Below are positions 4,808 through 7,099 of a stretch of 7,099 nt of DNA, in pieces; positions within the stretch are counted from its first letter, which is position 1; each line of letters opens with the position of its first letter. The stretch is from Spirochaetales bacterium (GTDB taxonomy: Bacteria; Spirochaetota; Spirochaetia; DTKZ01), in the NCBI GenBank assembly GCA_031280945.1, contig JAITGB010000223.1, positions 1 to 7,099 of the forward strand, in the 5' to 3' direction. The notes beneath the pieces are model-generated. The model was not told the DNA's origin. It searched no databases and saw only the letters and a list, made by a program, of their open reading frames with translations. The position numbers were made by a program, and so were the translations under genes.

Positions 4808-5869
4808 CTACGCCATCTCGTTTACACTGTTTTCCTCATCGGGAAAATCCCCGAAGCCGTCAAAAAACTCGCCATTATAGATAGTATCGTCAGAAAAAAG
4901 GCCGAGCTTTCGGAATTTTCGCGCCCATTTGGGAAAAAGCTCGTTTGCTGTGGAGAGGTTTCCCGTGTAGTACACTTTGAGTTTCCCCCTGTTTTTCCAC
5001 GTAAAACGCCATACCTCGTCCTGGCGCCTCCGGCTCCGCACGGAGAGAACGTAGTTTTGGGCTTTTCCGGCGGAGGTGTAGAGGGCTTTGAGGGAGCCTG
5101 CATAGGTTTCCGTGTCCACGCTGCAGCGGTAGGGGTAGATAACCCAGTTTTCGCTGCGGGGCGCGATGTGGTTAAAAAGCTGGAGGAGGGTTTCGGAGGA
5201 GGAATCCTGGCTTGAGGGTTCGCTTGGGGGGAAGGCGCTGTCCTGCGCGCTTGCCGGGCTTTTCCCGTTTTCCCCACGGGTTTCCCCGAAAGCAGGGTCT
5301 TTGCCGCCGCCTGAATCCTCTCCGTTTGGGGAGCCTCCGCTTCCTCCGCCGGAGCCTTCGCCGGAAAAGCCTTCGGCCAGGGCGTAGATTTTCTCGTAGC
5401 CGTCTTCGGTAAGACGGATGCCTTTTACTTCGCACATCAGGGCGAGGCCGGCGCGGCTTTGAGTTTCCCGGCGGGTTCCCCGCCGCACAAAGCGGAGCAT
5501 TTCTTCCAGTATAGGCCCCTGCGGAGGGGGAAGTTCTGCCCGTGTAAAAGCGCGTAGAAGCGTAAAACGGCTGTACTCAGGGCTTCCCGGCAGAGGGGGC
5601 TCCCGCAGGGCAGGGTACGCTGGGGCGGGAGCAGCCTCTTTTCCTTTTATGACAAATTCGAGGCCGTCCTTTCCCTGAACAAAAACGCCCCGGTAAAAAC
5701 CTCCGGGGGAAAGCTCTCCCCGCGCCTTTACCGCAAAGCTCTCTCCTCCGCTTTCAAGGAGCCACAGCCCGTCCGGCCTCTGCGCTCCCGCCTTGACAGA
5801 AAAAAAACGGCCCGCCGCTTCCGGCCGTGCGGGGGGCTTTACATGAGGAGCGGGGGATTTTTCTATCAC
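4808..5869 (-). CDS. FliK-like hypothetical protein, probable partner of the FlhB-like protein
   Basis: No ATG occurs near the start. GTG at 5869 is chosen because it lies ten bases after the rplS stop and gives 353 residues. An upstream ATG at 6034 would overlap rplS by 155 bases and is rejected. The N-terminus is Pro/Ala-rich (1-19). A small beta region follows (20-76, with GLWLLES and YRGVFVQGKDGLEFVIKG). Next comes a helical pair where LLRAFTRAELPPPQGPILEEML (104-125) is echoed by ALMCEVKGIRLTEDGYEKIYAL (143-164). Residues 169-226 are a low-complexity Gly/Ser/Pro linker. The C-terminal domain (about 227-340) is beta-rich, with WVIYPYRC, YVLSVRS and LKVYYTG. This order resembles FliK-type hook-length control proteins, whose C-terminal domain contacts FlhB-C. 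Being directly upstream of an FlhB-C homologue supports that, but I see no decisive motif. Confidence 0.72.
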   Translation of the reverse strand: MIEKSPAPHVKPPARPEAAGRFFSVKAGAQRPDGLWLLESGGESFAVKARGELSPGGFYRGVFVQGKDGLEFVIKGKEAAPAPAYPALREPPLPGSPEYSRFTLLRAFTRAELPPPQGPILEEMLRFVRRGTRRETQSRAGLALMCEVKGIRLTEDGYEKIYALAEGFSGEGSGGGSGGSPNGEDSGGGKDPAFGETRGENGKSPASAQDSAFPPSEPSSQDSSSETLLQLFNHIAPRSENWVIYPYRCSVDTETYAGSLKALYTSAGKAQNYVLSVRSRRRQDEVWRFTWKNRGKLKVYYTGNLSTANELFPKWARKFRKLGLFSDDTIYNGEFFDGFGDFPDEENSVNEMA

Positions 5870-5879
5870 GCGGGGAGAA

Positions 5880-6284
5880 TCAGGCTTCCGCTGCCGCGTT
5901 CTCAGGCTGCGGAGCGGGGGCGGCCTTGGGAGCCGCTTTTTTGCTGCGGATAAGTTCCGCGACCTTGGCCGCTTTTCCCGAACGGCTTCGGATGTAGTAG
6001 AGTTTGGCCCGCCGCACCCGCCCGTGGCGTACAACCTCGACCTTTTGAATACGCGGGGAGTTTAAGGGAAAAACCCTCTCCACCCCTGTTCCGTAGGAGA
6101 TTTTCCTTACGGTAAAAGTCTTGCGAAGCCCCGCGTTCTTTTTGGCTATGACGAGGCCCTCATACACCTGAACCCTTTCGGTTTTTCCTTCGATAATGGA
6201 AAAGTGAACCTTGACGGTATCGCCAATGCGAAAATCGCTTACCTCTTTTAACTGTTCGGCTTCAAGAGCCTTGATAACATCCAT
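5880..6284 (-). CDS. rplS: 50S ribosomal protein L19
   Basis: L19 sits at the interface of the 50S and 30S subunits. The sequence matches the family throughout: IGDTVKVHFSIIEG near residues 21-34, RVQVYEGLVIAKKNAGLRKTFTVRK (37-61), then a segment through GTGVERVFPLNSPRI, and RHGRVRRAKLYYIRSRSGKAAK. The core ends near residue 113. The product has 134 residues, about 15-20 more than usual, because of an Ala/Pro/Lys-rich tail (about 114-134, AAPKAAPAPQPENAAAEA). The ATG at 6284 has AAGGGG seven bases upstream, which is a clear ribosome binding site. The gene lies 15 bases downstream of trmD, the classical rimM-trmD-rplS order. Confidence 0.98.
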   Translation of the reverse strand: MDVIKALEAEQLKEVSDFRIGDTVKVHFSIIEGKTERVQVYEGLVIAKKNAGLRKTFTVRKISYGTGVERVFPLNSPRIQKVEVVRHGRVRRAKLYYIRSRSGKAAKVAELIRSKKAAPKAAPAPQPENAAAEA

Positions 6285-6299
6285 ACTGTAACCCCTTGC

Positions 6300-6986
6300 T
6301 TAAATCTCGTATCCTTTGCGTCCGGCCAAAAGTTCGGGCCGGTATTTTCGCGTTTTCATAATCCCCTGCTCCCTGCGCCACGCGCTTATATTGGCGTGGT
6401 GGCCGGAGAGAAGCACTTCGGGAACCTTGAGGCCCCGGAAAACCTCCGGCCTCGTGTACTGGGGATATTCCAGAAGCCCTTCCACGAAGCTCTCCTCCGC
6501 AAGGGAGTCAAGGCTTATAACCCCGTCAAGAAGCCGGTACACGGCATCGATAATAACCATTGCCGCGATTTCTCCCGATGAGAGAACATAGTCTCCCACG
6601 GAGATTTCATCACTAACATACAGGTCAATGACCCGTTGGTCAATCCCCTCATAGCGGCCGCAGACAAGAACAATTTCTTCTTCGGCGGAGAGGCTCTTGG
6701 CGTAGTCCTGCGTAAAGGGCCTTCCCGACGGCGTGGGGCAGAGGGTACGAAGGTGAGGGGCTCCCGCAAAATCAAGGGCAGCGGCGAGGGGTTCGGCTTT
6801 GAGTACCATTCCCGGCCCTCCGCCGTAGGGAGCGTCATCGCAGGTTCTGTGTTTGTCCACGGCAAAGTCCCTGATGTTGATGTTTCTGTAGGAGACAATG
6901 CCCTTTTCCACGGCGCGGGCCATAATGGAGGAGCTAAAGTAGCTTTCCAAAATTTCGGGAAAAAGGCTGAGGAGCGTAAACTTCAC
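6300..6986 (-). CDS. trmD: tRNA (guanine-N1)-methyltransferase
   Basis: TrmD methylates N1 of G37 next to the tRNA anticodon using S-adenosylmethionine, which prevents +1 frameshifting. It works as a SPOUT-fold homodimer in the cytoplasm. Signatures, numbered from the chosen start, are FTLLSLFPEI near the N-terminus, DDAPYGGGPGMVLK (50-63), and the knot and cofactor region VCGRYEGIDQRVID (108-121) with ISVGDYVLSSGE (128-139). GLLEYPQYTRP and LLSGHHANISAWRR follow near the C-terminus. The start is a GTG at 6986-6984. It gives MKFTLLSLFPE, the usual family N-terminus, and overlaps the rimM stop as GTGA, with GGAG eleven bases upstream. Another GTG at 6998 would add four residues, but its GGAG abuts the codon. 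The 228-residue length is usual. Confidence 0.97.
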   Translation of the reverse strand: MKFTLLSLFPEILESYFSSSIMARAVEKGIVSYRNINIRDFAVDKHRTCDDAPYGGGPGMVLKAEPLAAALDFAGAPHLRTLCPTPSGRPFTQDYAKSLSAEEEIVLVCGRYEGIDQRVIDLYVSDEISVGDYVLSSGEIAAMVIIDAVYRLLDGVISLDSLAEESFVEGLLEYPQYTRPEVFRGLKVPEVLLSGHHANISAWRREQGIMKTRKYRPELLAGRKGYEI

Positions 6987-7099
6987 GACAGGAGCCACTC
7001 CGATTTTAATTCTATGGTGCGCGCCTTGATGTTGACCTCTCCTACGTGGGCTTCCACAAAGGGTATGAGCCAGGTTGCGCCGTCCTTGCCCGTAACTTC
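6983..7099 (-). CDS. rimM: RimM, ribosome maturation factor, C-terminal end only
   Basis: Only the last 38 residues are inside the window, running from the right edge to a TGA at 6985-6983. GATWLIPFVEAHVGEVNIKA resembles the PRC-barrel domain end of RimM (typical pattern LIPAVEDFVKEIDLEA), which helps 30S maturation near the head and binds ribosomal protein S19. The identification leans on this motif plus location: the fragment directly precedes trmD and rplS, the usual order, and its stop overlaps the trmD start by four bases. Confidence 0.88.
   Translation of the reverse strand, partial: EVTGKDGATWLIPFVEAHVGEVNIKARTIELKSEWLLS

Noticed and set aside
4579..5387. Plus-strand frames of 66-166 residues opposite the FliK-like and FlhB-like genes
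   Set aside because: They lie antisense to better supported coupled genes, have no recognisable domains and no ribosome binding sites.
5870..6034. Extension of the FliK-like gene to an ATG at 6034, giving 408 residues
   Set aside because: It overlaps the well-conserved rplS by 155 bases, and the added 55 residues are a basic low-complexity sequence typical of a shadow frame. GTG at 5869 fits the operon spacing.

Overview
The window looks like a chromosomal segment of a moderately GC-rich spirochaete, most likely a Treponema-type bacterium. This is inferred from gene content: a minus-strand rimM-trmD-rplS cluster continues directly into an FlhB C-terminal-domain protein and a YraN-type nuclease, and exported WD40 and HEAT-type proteins lie next door. 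No rRNA, tRNA, CRISPR array, integrase or transposase was seen. The species was not established. Layout, left to right: (1) positions 1-207 hold the C-terminal end of an unrecognised tryptophan-rich protein on the plus strand. (2) 208-447 is a gene-free stretch packed with GC-rich hairpins, between two convergent genes. (3) 448-2283 (minus) encodes an exported protein of 14 WD40 repeats, which predicts two seven-bladed beta-propellers. (4) 2284-2379 is an AT-rich spacer that probably carries the WD40 promoter. (5) 2380-2859 (minus) is coaD, for coenzyme A synthesis. (6) 2860-2898 is a 39-bp divergent promoter region in which both transcripts appear to start at or within a few bases of their start codons. 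(7) 2899-3621 (plus) is an exported HEAT-like alpha-helical protein. (8) 3626-7099 (minus) is one compact operon. In transcription order it runs rimM (partial), trmD, rplS, a FliK-like hypothetical protein, a stand-alone FlhB C-terminal domain, a YraN-family nuclease, a 50-residue small protein, and an arginine-rich protein with a Cys2-His-Cys zinc-ribbon-like motif. Four of its seven gene junctions are overlaps: three 4-base GTGA or ATGA stop/start overlaps plus the rimM/trmD junction counted among them. The others have gaps of only 1 to 15 bases. How the genes may work together: RimM (30S maturation), TrmD (m1G37 tRNA methylation) and L19 (50S subunit) are a classical translation cluster. 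The next two genes look like a separated, miniature version of the flagellar/type III export switch pair: a FliK-like protein followed by an FlhB-C-like protein that lacks the NPTH autocleavage motif. This pairing is the most interesting part of the window. The 3' end of the operon holds a nuclease-fold protein and two small basic proteins of unknown role. CoaD is an independent housekeeping gene. The WD40 and HEAT proteins both carry signal peptides and are probably exported scaffolds, but no partner can be named from this window.
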